Assembly (NCBI RefSeq): GCF_019331775.1 | Contig: NZ_JAHBBD010000002.1 | Coordinates: 62,001 to 126,000 of the forward strand | Length of the DNA: 64,000 nt | Direction of reading: 5' to 3' | Origin: Bifidobacterium phasiani | Lineage (GTDB): Bacteria > Actinomycetota > Actinomycetes > Actinomycetales > Bifidobacteriaceae | Shown here: positions 8,697 through 18,607 of the stretch, piece by piece | Position numbering within the stretch: position 1 is the first letter of the stretch | Layout of the letters: the number at the start of each line of letters is the position of its first letter | Position numbers and translations under genes: made by a program | The notes under the pieces: generated by a model | Database searches by the model: none | The model's input: only the letters and a program-made list of their open reading frames with translations | Told to the model about the DNA's origin: nothing

Positions 8697-9728
8697 ATGA
8701 AGGATGACGCTACGGGGGACACACCGCACCGCAAGGTCACGCTCGCCGATGTGGCCGCCGCGGCGGGCGTTTCGCTCGCCACCGCCTCGAAGGCGCTCAA
8801 CAACCAGCCGCGCGTCAGCGACAGCACCCGCGCGCGCGTCGCCGAGATCGCCCGGCGGCTGGACTACGCGCCGAACACCTTCGCCCAGTCGCTCGCGACG
8901 GGCAAGACCAACTCGATCGGCATCATCACCTCCGACCTGGTCGGCCGGTGGAGCACGCCGATCCTCATCGGCGCGGAGGACGAGCTCGGCAACACCTCGA
9001 ACACGGTGCTGCTGAGCAACGCCCGCGGCGACACGCTGCTGGAACGCAACAGCCTCGACTTCCTGATCTCGCACAACGTCGACGGCATCCTCGTCGCCGG
9101 CCAGGAGACCAACCCGCGCGCGCCGCTGCCCCACCCCGCCCAGGTGCCGCTGGTCTACGCCTACGCGCCCAGCGAGGACCCCGAGGACTGCTCGGTGACC
9201 AGCGACAACGTGCAGGCGGGCCGGATGGCGGTCGAGCACCTGCTGTCGTGCGGCAAGCGCAAGATCGCCATCATCGGCGGCAGCGACACGTTCACCGCGT
9301 CGTTCGACCGCCTGCGCGGCTCGATGGGCGCGCTGCACGAGGCGAACCTCGAGCCGGCCGGCCCGGTCCGGTTCAACGAGTGGTCCGAGGCGTGGGGGCG
9401 GGCGGCCACGCGTCTGCTCATCGACCAGCGGATCGACTTCGACGGCGTGGTCTGCCAGAACGACCAGATCGCGCGCGGCTGCCTGGACACGCTGCGCCAG
9501 GAGGGGCTGGCCGTGCCGCGCGACGTGGCGGTCATCGGGCACGACGACTGGCAGGTGCTCACGCTCGACTCGCTGCCGCCGCTGACCAGCATCGCCAACC
9601 AGACCGAGGAGATCGGGCACATCGCGGCCCGGCGGCTGCTCGACGCGATCCAGGGCCGCCCGCACCACGGCGTCGAATACGTGCCGTGCCGCCTGGTGCA
9701 GCGCGAGTCGACGCTCCCCCTGCGCTGA
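8697..9728 (+). CDS. LacI-family repressor of the arabinooligosaccharide locus
   Basis: Transcription factor of 343 residues. The N-terminal helix-turn-helix reads VTLADVAAAAGVSLATASKALNN and is followed by the usual hinge and a sugar-binding-protein-like effector domain ending in HHGVEYVPCRLVQRES. The start at 8697 has AAGGAGG eight bases upstream; an in-frame ATG 84 bases earlier lies on the operator and is not credible. It is divergent from the importer operon. Inferred: it binds the three TGCGAAA-N4-TTTCGCA operators and is released by arabinose or an arabinooligosaccharide, so it also controls its own gene. Confidence 0.92.
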   Translation: MKDDATGDTPHRKVTLADVAAAAGVSLATASKALNNQPRVSDSTRARVAEIARRLDYAPNTFAQSLATGKTNSIGIITSDLVGRWSTPILIGAEDELGNTSNTVLLSNARGDTLLERNSLDFLISHNVDGILVAGQETNPRAPLPHPAQVPLVYAYAPSEDPEDCSVTSDNVQAGRMAVEHLLSCGKRKIAIIGGSDTFTASFDRLRGSMGALHEANLEPAGPVRFNEWSEAWGRAATRLLIDQRIDFDGVVCQNDQIARGCLDTLRQEGLAVPRDVAVIGHDDWQVLTLDSLPPLTSIANQTEEIGHIAARRLLDAIQGRPHHGVEYVPCRLVQRESTLPLR

Positions 9729-9750
9729 CCGACCGGGCCGGCCGCCCGGA

Positions 9751-9802
9751 ATGCGAACGGGGCCGCGCCCCCGGGCTCCGGGATGCGCGGCCCCGTTCGC
9801 AT
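9751..9802. terminator. Bidirectional terminator-like hairpin between lacI and the GDPD gene
   Basis: Perfect 18-bp arms (9751-9768 and 9785-9802) between two convergent genes. No T tract on either side; long GC-rich arms without T tracts recur at gene ends throughout this window. Confidence 0.65.
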
Positions 9803-9812
9803 CGGACCGCGG

Positions 9813-10862
9813 TCAGGCGCGGTCGGGGACGAAGGACTCGAAGATGTGGTGGTCGAACCACTCGTCGCATTCGGCGAGCTCGTCGCGGCTGCGCACGGTC
9901 CAGGAGACGGGCACGGCGCCCATCGCGCGGGCCAGCCGCACCTGCGGGCTGGCGCCGCCGCGCCAGTCGTAGGCCACGAAGTCGGGCCGGGACAGCCAGT
10001 CGAAGGCGAGCAGGCCGGCCAGCCAGTCCACCACGCCCGAGCGCCCGAGCGGCGCGGACTCGGCGAGCTGGCCGCGGCAGACCTCGGGGCGGTGCTCGCG
10101 GTACCAGTGCATCGCCCCCGGATGGAAGGACTCGACCACGTACGCGCCGTCGTAGGCCTGCAGCAGGGCGTCGGCCTTCTCCATCAGCTCATCGCTGCGC
10201 GGCGTCCAGTCGGTGCCCTCGAACTTGTACTCCACGATCAGCGGCACGCGGCCGTCCACGACCCTGAGCACGTCCGAGAACAGCGGCACGTGCTGGTAGT
10301 AGCCCCGCGGCGGCGCCGAGGGGGTGACCACCAGCGCCGGCGCCTCGACCGCGTTCGGCACCGGCTCGGCGAGCGCGCACCCGGGGCGCGAGGGGGCCGG
10401 GAACAGCGGGATGCGCGTCAGCTCCTCGTAGGTCAGGTCCGCCACGCGGCGCGGGTCGCCGGCGACGCGCATCAGGTCGGCGTCATGCACGACGACGACC
10501 TGGCCGTCCATCGTCATCTGGACGTCCAGCTCGATGCCGTAGCCGGCCTCGCAGGCGGCGGCGAACGCGGCCAGCGAGTTCTCCGGGGCGATCGGGCCGG
10601 CGCACTCCGGCGTGCCGTACCCGCCCTTCATCGCCATGCGGCGGGCGAGCGCGACGTACTCGCCACTTTCCGCCGCGTACTGCGCGCTCAGGCCGGAGCC
10701 GGCGTCGTGCAGGCCGCGGTGGGCGTAGAGCGCGTCGGGGACGGCGGGGACGTAGTGGTCGCGCTTGTCGGCGAAGCCGCGCGGGGCGATCGCCCAGGCC
10801 GCGGCGCCGATGGCCGCCGCGCCGAGCAGCAGCGCCCTGCCCGCCGTGTTCTTCTTTGCCAT
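9813..10862 (-). CDS. Glycerophosphodiester phosphodiesterase family protein
   Basis: Splits glycerophosphodiesters into glycerol 3-phosphate and an alcohol. The 349-residue protein starts with one membrane segment (residues 9-27, signal anchor), so the catalytic domain is likely outside the membrane. The GDPD motifs are complete: His48-Arg49 in YAHRG, Glu93 in PENS, Glu111 and Asp113 in IELDVQM, and His126 in VVHDADL. The start is preceded by GGGAGG. It is downstream of GH3 on the same strand but separated by a terminator, so probably monocistronic. Its substrate (lipid or teichoic-acid derived) cannot be told. Confidence 0.88.
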   Translation of the reverse strand: MAKKNTAGRALLLGAAAIGAAAWAIAPRGFADKRDHYVPAVPDALYAHRGLHDAGSGLSAQYAAESGEYVALARRMAMKGGYGTPECAGPIAPENSLAAFAAACEAGYGIELDVQMTMDGQVVVVHDADLMRVAGDPRRVADLTYEELTRIPLFPAPSRPGCALAEPVPNAVEAPALVVTPSAPPRGYYQHVPLFSDVLRVVDGRVPLIVEYKFEGTDWTPRSDELMEKADALLQAYDGAYVVESFHPGAMHWYREHRPEVCRGQLAESAPLGRSGVVDWLAGLLAFDWLSRPDFVAYDWRGGASPQVRLARAMGAVPVSWTVRSRDELAECDEWFDHHIFESFVPDRA

Positions 10863-10926
10863 GATGGTCCTCCCTTGGTCATCCTGCTACCGAGCCTAGC
10901 CGGAGCTCAGGTCTTTCCGCCCCCTA

Positions 10927-10971
10927 CGCGAACGACGTGCGCCCCGGATGCCGGGATGCACGTCGTTCGCG
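10927..10971 (-). terminator. Terminator after the GH3 gene
   Basis: Perfect 14-bp arms (10927-10940 and 10958-10971) lie 74 bases after the GH3 stop and upstream of the GDPD gene. No T tract. Confidence 0.65.
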
Positions 10972-11044
10972 GTAGGAGGAAGAGAAAGGAGGAGGCGGCG
11001 GGCGACCGTATGGCGTTGGCCTCCCGCCGGCCCCTTGGATTCGG

Positions 11045-13933
11045 TCAGGCCTTGGCCTTGGCGGTCTTGGCGCGGTCCAGGCAGCGCTTGACGGCCAGAG
11101 CCTCGAGGCCGACGAGCAGCACGCCGATCACCACGTCGGCCGCGATCATCGCGACCTGCCAGACCGGCATGCCGCTGTCCGGCTCGCCGTTCTCGTACCG
11201 CCAGCTGTTGACGGCGGTGTAGAGGATGTTGTGCGCGGCGCGGCGCATCTGGATGACCGAGGTGGCGCTGTCGTCGTCGATGTGGTTGGTGGTGTCGGTC
11301 GAGGCGAGCATCGCGTCGGTGCCGGCGCGGATCACCTGGTCGGCGTCCTGGTAGGAGTAGTTGGCGCCCGAGAAGTAGTCGGTCTCCACGAAGCCCTTGA
11401 AGCCCCACTCGTCGCGCAGCACCGTCTGGTTCAGGCCCTCGTGGGCGCTGGCGTAGGTGTTGCCGATGTAGTTGTAGGAGCCCATCATGGCCTGGGCGTC
11501 GCCGTCGGCCTTGACGATCTCCTCGAAGGGCCTGAGGTAGATCTCGCGGATCGCCTGCTCGTTGGACCACGTGCACAGCTGGCCGTTGCGCTCGTTCTCC
11601 TGCTCGTTCAGCGCGAAGTGCTTGGTGAACGAGTACACGCCGCGGTCGGCGGCGCCGAGCATCTGCTCGGTGGCCAGGTCGGCGGTCAGCACCGGATCCT
11701 CCGAGAAGTACTCGAAGTTGCGGCCGGCGAACGGCGAGCGGTGGATGTTCACGGACGGCGCGTACCAGCCGGACACGTACATCTCGTGGGCCATGTCGCC
11801 GATGGTCCGGCCGAACTGGCGGGCCAGGTCCTTGTTCCAGGAGCAGGCGACGACGATGTTCGACGGCATGCCGATCGAGCTGACGTTGGTGAAGTTGTCG
11901 CGCAGGGCGGCCGGGCCGTCCACGTCGGACAGGCGGACCTTGCCGATCGAGTCGATGGCGGCGTTCTGGTAGCCGGCGTCGGCGATCAGCGTGTCCATCT
12001 CGTCGAAGGTCAGCTGGTCGAGCAGCAGGTCCCACTGCGGGTCGTCATAGTCGACGCCGCGCAGGTCGGCCAGGCGGATGCCGTTGTCGGCGCCCATCGT
12101 CGGCATCTGGTCGTCCGGGTCGTCGAACTCGGTCGGATCGTAGTTGCCGAGGTTGTAGTAGGTCGCCTTGTACTCGTCGGCCATCGAGAAGTCGGTCGGG
12201 GCGGCGAGCGCCTCGGCGGCGTTGGCGAAGCCGTCGGCGCGCGACAGGTAGTTCAGGCCGCCGTTGGCGTCGTCGAACACGTTGGTGGCCACGATCTGGT
12301 CGCCGTTGTGCGTGTTGTCCTCGGTGTCGTAGGTGATCGTCTCGGGCACGTTCACCGTCTGCTCGGCGATGACCGTGTGGCTGTCGGAGCGGATCGAGAT
12401 CGCGTAGTCGCCGGCCTCGAGCACCCAGGCCTGGGCGTCCTCGTAGTCGTAGGAGGCCATGTCGTCGTCGGTGAACTCGATCGAGATGGTCTGCGACTCG
12501 CCCGGCTGCAGCTCGTCGGTCTTGTCGAAGGCGACCAGGTTGGCGGAGGCCTTCTCGATGCCGCCGTTATAGTACGGCGGGTTGTAGTACACCTCGACGA
12601 CGTCCTTGCCCGCCACGTCGCCGGTGTTGGTCACCGTCACGTCGAAGCTCACGGTGTCGCCGTCGAAGCTGACCTCGCCCATCTGCTGGTCGAAGCTCGT
12701 GTAGCTCAGGCCATAGCCGAACGGATACTGCACGGTCGCGTCGTAATCGATCAGCCCCTCGTCCGCGGCGGTCTCGTAGTAGCGGTAGCCGACGTAGATG
12801 CCCTCCATGTAGTTGACGAACTTCGGGGAGCGCAGGCCGCGGACCGACTCGATCTCGAACTCGGAGACGTTGTCGTACTGGTTCGGGCCGAAGTTGTTCC
12901 ACGTCGGGTTCTGGGTCAGGTCGTACAGGAAGGTGTCGGAGGTCTTGCCGGACGGGTTGACCTCGCCGGAGATGACCTCGCCGAGCGCCTCGAAGCCGAC
13001 CTGGCCGGGGTGCGGCGCCCACAGCACCGACTGGATCTGCGGGTAGTCCTCGACGAAGCTCAGCTCGAAGGCGTTCGCGCCGTTGTACACAAGGATGACG
13101 TCGTCGAAGTTGCTGGTGACCAGGTCGATCATGTCGCGCTCGGTCTGGCTGAGCTCGAGGTAGTGGGTGCCGGCCGGGAAGTCCTCGTAGTCGGCGGAGT
13201 TGTCGTTGTAGGTGACGCTGTCGGCGCCCATGTCGGTCGGCAGGTCAAAGCCCTCGCCGCCGACGCGGCCGATGACGATCATCGCGGTGTCGGAGAAGTC
13301 GCGCGCGTCGGCGATCAGGTCGTCGGAGTAGGTGCTGGCCGGCGGCTCGGGCAGCGACCAGTCGGCCTCGGTCACGGCGATCACGCCGCGCTCGGTGCCG
13401 TAGTCGGTGTAGAAGTCGGTCAGCTCGTCGTTGGTCTCGTACCCGGCGTCGTGCAGGCTGTCGAGCAGCGAGGTCATCGCGTAGGCGTCGGACAGCGAGC
13501 CGGAGCCGGTGCCGCCGTAGATCGGGTTGGTCGACGCCCAGCCGAACACGTTGATGGCGTCGGTGTCGGTCAGCGGCAGCATGTCGTTGTCGTTCCGCAG
13601 CAGCGTGATGCCCTCGCGCTCGATGTCGACCGCAAGCTGTTCGGTCGCGTCGATGGTCTCCTGCGTCAGCTCATGGCGTTCTGCAGTGGCCATCGTGAGC
13701 ATGCTGCTCAGCGGACCGGTCAGCATCAGGTTGACGCACACGGCGATCGCCGCGACGACCGCCACCCACACCGTCGAGTGGGTGAGCTTGCGCACGCCCT
13801 GCGAGGCGACGGTCCTGCGGTTGACCGCGACGGTGGCGACGATGCCCAGCACCAGCGCCACGACGATGGCGATGAGCTGCGGCCGTACCGATTGGATGAC
13901 GGCGATGACGTCATCGATGTTGATACCTAACAT
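11045..13933 (-). CDS. Membrane-anchored GH3 glycosidase with permuted domain order
   Basis: Retaining beta-glycosidase of 962 residues. Order seen: two N-terminal membrane segments (about residues 14-75), then the part normally at the C-terminus of GH3 (EREGITLLRNDNDMLPL and following), a fibronectin-III-like domain (from about YPFGYGLSYTSF), and only then the TIM-barrel part (VDGPAALRDN, NIHRSPFAGRNFEYFSEDP, KHFALNEQENERNG). The nucleophile is Asp852 in GFVETDYFSG. A last membrane segment (MIAADVVIGVLLVGLEALAV) and a basic tail close the protein. Some GH3 beta-glucosidases are known with this circular permutation. The start at 13933 follows AAAAGGA. Substrate unknown; the active site presumably faces outward between the two anchors. 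A divergent-type AT-rich upstream region holds ATATGCA repeats. Confidence 0.88.
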   Translation of the reverse strand: MLGINIDDVIAVIQSVRPQLIAIVVALVLGIVATVAVNRRTVASQGVRKLTHSTVWVAVVAAIAVCVNLMLTGPLSSMLTMATAERHELTQETIDATEQLAVDIEREGITLLRNDNDMLPLTDTDAINVFGWASTNPIYGGTGSGSLSDAYAMTSLLDSLHDAGYETNDELTDFYTDYGTERGVIAVTEADWSLPEPPASTYSDDLIADARDFSDTAMIVIGRVGGEGFDLPTDMGADSVTYNDNSADYEDFPAGTHYLELSQTERDMIDLVTSNFDDVILVYNGANAFELSFVEDYPQIQSVLWAPHPGQVGFEALGEVISGEVNPSGKTSDTFLYDLTQNPTWNNFGPNQYDNVSEFEIESVRGLRSPKFVNYMEGIYVGYRYYETAADEGLIDYDATVQYPFGYGLSYTSFDQQMGEVSFDGDTVSFDVTVTNTGDVAGKDVVEVYYNPPYYNGGIEKASANLVAFDKTDELQPGESQTISIEFTDDDMASYDYEDAQAWVLEAGDYAISIRSDSHTVIAEQTVNVPETITYDTEDNTHNGDQIVATNVFDDANGGLNYLSRADGFANAAEALAAPTDFSMADEYKATYYNLGNYDPTEFDDPDDQMPTMGADNGIRLADLRGVDYDDPQWDLLLDQLTFDEMDTLIADAGYQNAAIDSIGKVRLSDVDGPAALRDNFTNVSSIGMPSNIVVACSWNKDLARQFGRTIGDMAHEMYVSGWYAPSVNIHRSPFAGRNFEYFSEDPVLTADLATEQMLGAADRGVYSFTKHFALNEQENERNGQLCTWSNEQAIREIYLRPFEEIVKADGDAQAMMGSYNYIGNTYASAHEGLNQTVLRDEWGFKGFVETDYFSGANYSYQDADQVIRAGTDAMLASTDTTNHIDDDSATSVIQMRRAAHNILYTAVNSWRYENGEPDSGMPVWQVAMIAADVVIGVLLVGLEALAVKRCLDRAKTAKAKA

Positions 13934-14173
13934 TGCTCGTCCTTTTCTTCTCTGACTGCCGTTCATGCGTTGCGACCGGGGCGGGGTCGGCTGCGCGGCG
14001 TCGCCCAGCCGTGAACGGCTCGTCCCCGCCCGTTTTGCGGATGCGTCGACGGTGGCCGGCACATCGCTATGTCCCTTGCATTGAATCAGATTCGGGTATA
14101 CCGCACATCGGCATGTTCGATATCCTGTCGATTTTCCCGCACAATCTGTTATTCCATACGGAAAAACTTGGTT

Positions 14174-14228
14174 TGATATGCATATCACGAATGGCTGTTT
14201 TTCAACTAATATGCAAATTTGATATGCA
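14174..14228. promoter_or_regulatory. Candidate operators upstream of GH3
   Basis: The 435-base gap between GH3 and the LysR gene holds no ORF of interest but is unusually AT-rich. It contains a perfect 14-bp palindrome TGATATGCATATCA (14174-14187) and two more ATATGCA copies (14209-14215 and 14222-14228). The binding protein is unknown; the adjacent LysR protein is one candidate. Confidence 0.45.
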
Positions 14229-14368
14229 GCGTTCTGTTTTATATTCGATTTTTGAATATATTAAAAACGAACATTATTGATGTTCGGTTTGATTGGCATA
14301 ACAGAACATGACCATGCCGCATTCCAATCACCGCACGCGGGTCCCCGCGCAATCGCGCGGGCCGCGTC

Positions 14369-15259
14369 TTACGAACGCCCGGCCAGTTCCGCACGCAACA
14401 TATCAAGGAACACGCGGCATGCCGGCGACAGCGCCACGCCCTCCTTCCAGACCAGGCTCACCCGCCCCTTCACCGGCGGCGACAGAGGCCGCGTGCACAG
14501 CGCGCCCGAGGTGTCCAGCAGCGAATCGCGGAGCGCGATCGCGACCCCCAGCCCGGCCTCGACCATCAGCGCGGCGTTGTGCAGCAGATTCGTGGTGGCG
14601 ACCACGTCGAGCCGCGCCAGGCTGCCGCCCAGCCATCCGGACAGGTCGTTGCGCCGCTCCGAGCCGCTCGGGATGATCACCGGCACGCCGCGCAGGTCCG
14701 CGGCGGCGATGGCCTGCCTGGCGGCCAGCGGGTTGTCGCGGCGCATCACCACCGACCACGAGTCCATCACCGGCAGCTGCAGGTGGTTGTACTGGCTCAG
14801 GTCGACGGGCTCGATCAGCACGCCGAAGTCCACCAGGCCGCCGTCCAGCTGCTCGACGACCTGCGGACCGCTGCCGCTGCGGATGTCGAAGCGGATGCGC
14901 GGATGGCGGCGGCGCACCGCGACCGCGACGCCCGCGACCACCCGCATGACGTCGGCCTCGGCCGCGCCGATGCCCACCTCGCCGGACACGTCGTCGTCCG
15001 GGGAGGTCAGCTCGTGCATCGTGCGGTCCGCCAGCGAGACGATCTCCCGCGCGCGACGGAACAGCACGCGCCCCTCCCGGGTGAGCGAGAGCCCGTGCCC
15101 GCGGGTGCCGCGGACGAACAGCGGCGCGCCGATCTCGTCCTCCAGCGCCTGCAGCTGCCGCGAGACGGTCGGCTGGCTCACCCCCAGCGCCTCCGCGGCC
15201 GCGGAGATGCCGCGATGCTCGACGACGGCGAGAAAGCACCGCAACACCTTGATCTCCAT
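14369..15259 (-). CDS. LysR-family transcriptional regulator
   Basis: DNA-binding regulator, 296 residues, the usual LysR length. The N-terminal winged helix is clear (LRCFLAVVEHRGISAAAEAL then GVSQPTVSRQLQALEDEIG), followed by a two-lobed effector domain (VVEQLDGGLVDFGVLIEPVD, DSWSVVMRRDNPLAARQ, GVPVIIPSGSERRNDLSGWL). The effector domain resembles the CatM/GltC type but no ligand can be named. The start has GGAGGGAG upstream. It is transcribed toward GH3 in the same direction; the AT-rich gap between them could carry its operator. Its target gene is not established. Confidence 0.9.
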   Translation of the reverse strand: MEIKVLRCFLAVVEHRGISAAAEALGVSQPTVSRQLQALEDEIGAPLFVRGTRGHGLSLTREGRVLFRRAREIVSLADRTMHELTSPDDDVSGEVGIGAAEADVMRVVAGVAVAVRRRHPRIRFDIRSGSGPQVVEQLDGGLVDFGVLIEPVDLSQYNHLQLPVMDSWSVVMRRDNPLAARQAIAAADLRGVPVIIPSGSERRNDLSGWLGGSLARLDVVATTNLLHNAALMVEAGLGVAIALRDSLLDTSGALCTRPLSPPVKGRVSLVWKEGVALSPACRVFLDMLRAELAGRS

Positions 15260-15466
15260 GCCGACGCTCCCTCCGCCATGCGCCGCACGTTCCGGCGGCG
15301 CGCCGGTTCCATGCTAGCCCGCCCGCGCGCCGGCGCTACGCCGCGCGCCGAATCGGCGGGGCCACACAGCGGGTTGCGCGGAAAACCCGGCGCCGTCGAC
15401 GGACCGGGCCATCGGCGGCGCGCCCGGTCCCGGCGCGGGGGCGGACGAGACACGGGCCGCGGACGG

Positions 15467-17383
<1,917 letters not shown>

Positions 17384-17402
17384 CGTGGGGGCGTCATGGC
17401 AT

Positions 17403-17444
17403 GATGCGTCGCCCGGCATGCCGTTGGCCGCCGGGCGACGCATC
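17403..17444 (-). terminator. Terminator after the phasin-like gene
   Basis: Perfect 15-bp arms (17403-17417 and 17430-17444) start 27 bases after the small gene's stop. It separates that gene from the UbiB-like gene. Confidence 0.7.
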
Positions 17445-17470
17445 GTCGGGTGCCGTGCTGTGGAAAATCG

Positions 17471-17704
17471 TTACTCGGCCTTGTCCTCGGTCGCGGGCTC
17501 GTCCTTCTTGACGGACTGCTCCTTGACCTCCTCGGCCTTGCGCTTGAGCTCGGTGTTCAGGGCCTTGCCCTGCTCGACCGTCAGCTCGCCCTTCTTCACC
17601 AGATCGTCGACGATCTCCTGGCCCTTCTCGACGGTGGTGGCCAGGGCGCCGACGCCCGCCAGAAACACCTTGCGCAGGCCGTCGCCCAGATCGAAATCAG
17701 CCAT
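17471..17704 (-). CDS. Small phasin-like coiled-coil protein
   Basis: A 77-residue protein with AAAGGAGG seven bases before its start at 17704. It begins MADFDLGDGLRKVFLAGVGA, continues with an amphipathic helix (TTVEKGQEIVDDLVKKGELT) and ends in a charged Lys/Glu tail. This pattern resembles the phasin-like or PhaI-like family, small helical proteins sometimes found near UbiB-type kinases. No polyhydroxyalkanoate genes are nearby, so granule binding is not implied. It stands between terminators and looks monocistronic. Confidence 0.75.
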   Translation of the reverse strand: MADFDLGDGLRKVFLAGVGALATTVEKGQEIVDDLVKKGELTVEQGKALNTELKRKAEEVKEQSVKKDEPATEDKAE

Positions 17705-17805
17705 CGTGACCTCCTTTGCTTGGATGTAGTACCACTCTACCGCACCGCGGCCGCGCCGCCCGGTGCACACACCAGCCCGGCGCGCGGCCGTCGGAGGCCG
17801 GTGCG

Positions 17806-18600
17806 TCAGCGCGGGCGCGAGGCGGCGACCTTGCGGGCGCGGGCGGCGACGCCGTCGATGCGCGCGAGCTCGTCGCGCTGCGCGTCGCCCTGCCTCGGCT
17901 CAAAGGCCCCGTGGCGTCGCTCGGCGGCGGCGCGGATGAGGAAGTCGGATATCGCGGGGTTCTTGGGCAGCAGCGAGCCGTGCATGTAGGTGCCGATGAC
18001 GTTGTTGACGCGGGCGCCCTCGGTGTGGTCCTCGCCGTTGTTGCCGGTGCCGTCGTGGTCGACGTGGCCGAGCGGCTCCACGCCGTCGTCGAGGAAGGTC
18101 TGGCCGGAGTGGTTCTCGTACCCGATGACGTCGCCGAACTGCGCGGAGTGCTCGACGAGGTTGCCGATCATGCGCACGTCTCGGCCGATGGTGTGCGCGC
18201 CGATGATGCCGATGCCGTCCAGGCGCGTGCCGTCGATGGTCTCGAAGTAGTCGCCGAACAGCTGGTACAGGCCGCAGATCATCAGCATCGGCACGCCGTC
18301 GGCCGCGAAGGCGCGCAGGTCGTCCGCGCGGCGGAACAGGTCGTCGATGATCTTCTTCTGGCCGGTGTCCTGGCCGCCGCCGCCGAGGATCATGTCGACG
18401 CGCCCGGGCCAGGGGTCGCCCTGGTTGATCTCGTGGACGTGCGGCTCGTAGCCGTACAGGGCGAGCCGGCGCGTGACGGTCAGCACGTTGCCCGAGTCGC
18501 CGTAGATGTTCATGTCCCTGGGGTACAGGGAGACCACGTCGATGGGGCGCGTCTCGCCGTCGCGGCCGGCGGGCGCCGGCGTCTGCATGTGCTCGTTCAT
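17806..18600 (-). CDS. gatD: GatD glutamine amidotransferase (lipid II amidation)
   Basis: Class I glutaminase subunit of the MurT/GatD complex, which amidates D-Glu of the peptidoglycan stem on lipid II. The 264-residue protein shows the CobB/CobQ-like glutaminase fold signs: GGGGQDTGQ, the nucleophile Cys109 in MLMICGLYQLFG, and catalytic His207 in GTYMHGSLLPKNP. The start is seven bases after the murT stop with GGGAGG inside the gap, so translation is coupled. Low-complexity ends (first 17 and last 20 residues) extend beyond the family core. Confidence 0.93.
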   Translation of the reverse strand: MNEHMQTPAPAGRDGETRPIDVVSLYPRDMNIYGDSGNVLTVTRRLALYGYEPHVHEINQGDPWPGRVDMILGGGGQDTGQKKIIDDLFRRADDLRAFAADGVPMLMICGLYQLFGDYFETIDGTRLDGIGIIGAHTIGRDVRMIGNLVEHSAQFGDVIGYENHSGQTFLDDGVEPLGHVDHDGTGNNGEDHTEGARVNNVIGTYMHGSLLPKNPAISDFLIRAAAERRHGAFEPRQGDAQRDELARIDGVAARARKVAASRPR

Positions 18601-18607
18601 CGCGGTG

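Noticed and set aside
17384..17443. ATG at 17443 as the UbiB-like start
   Set aside because: It lies inside the 15-bp terminator hairpin of the upstream gene and has no ribosome binding site.
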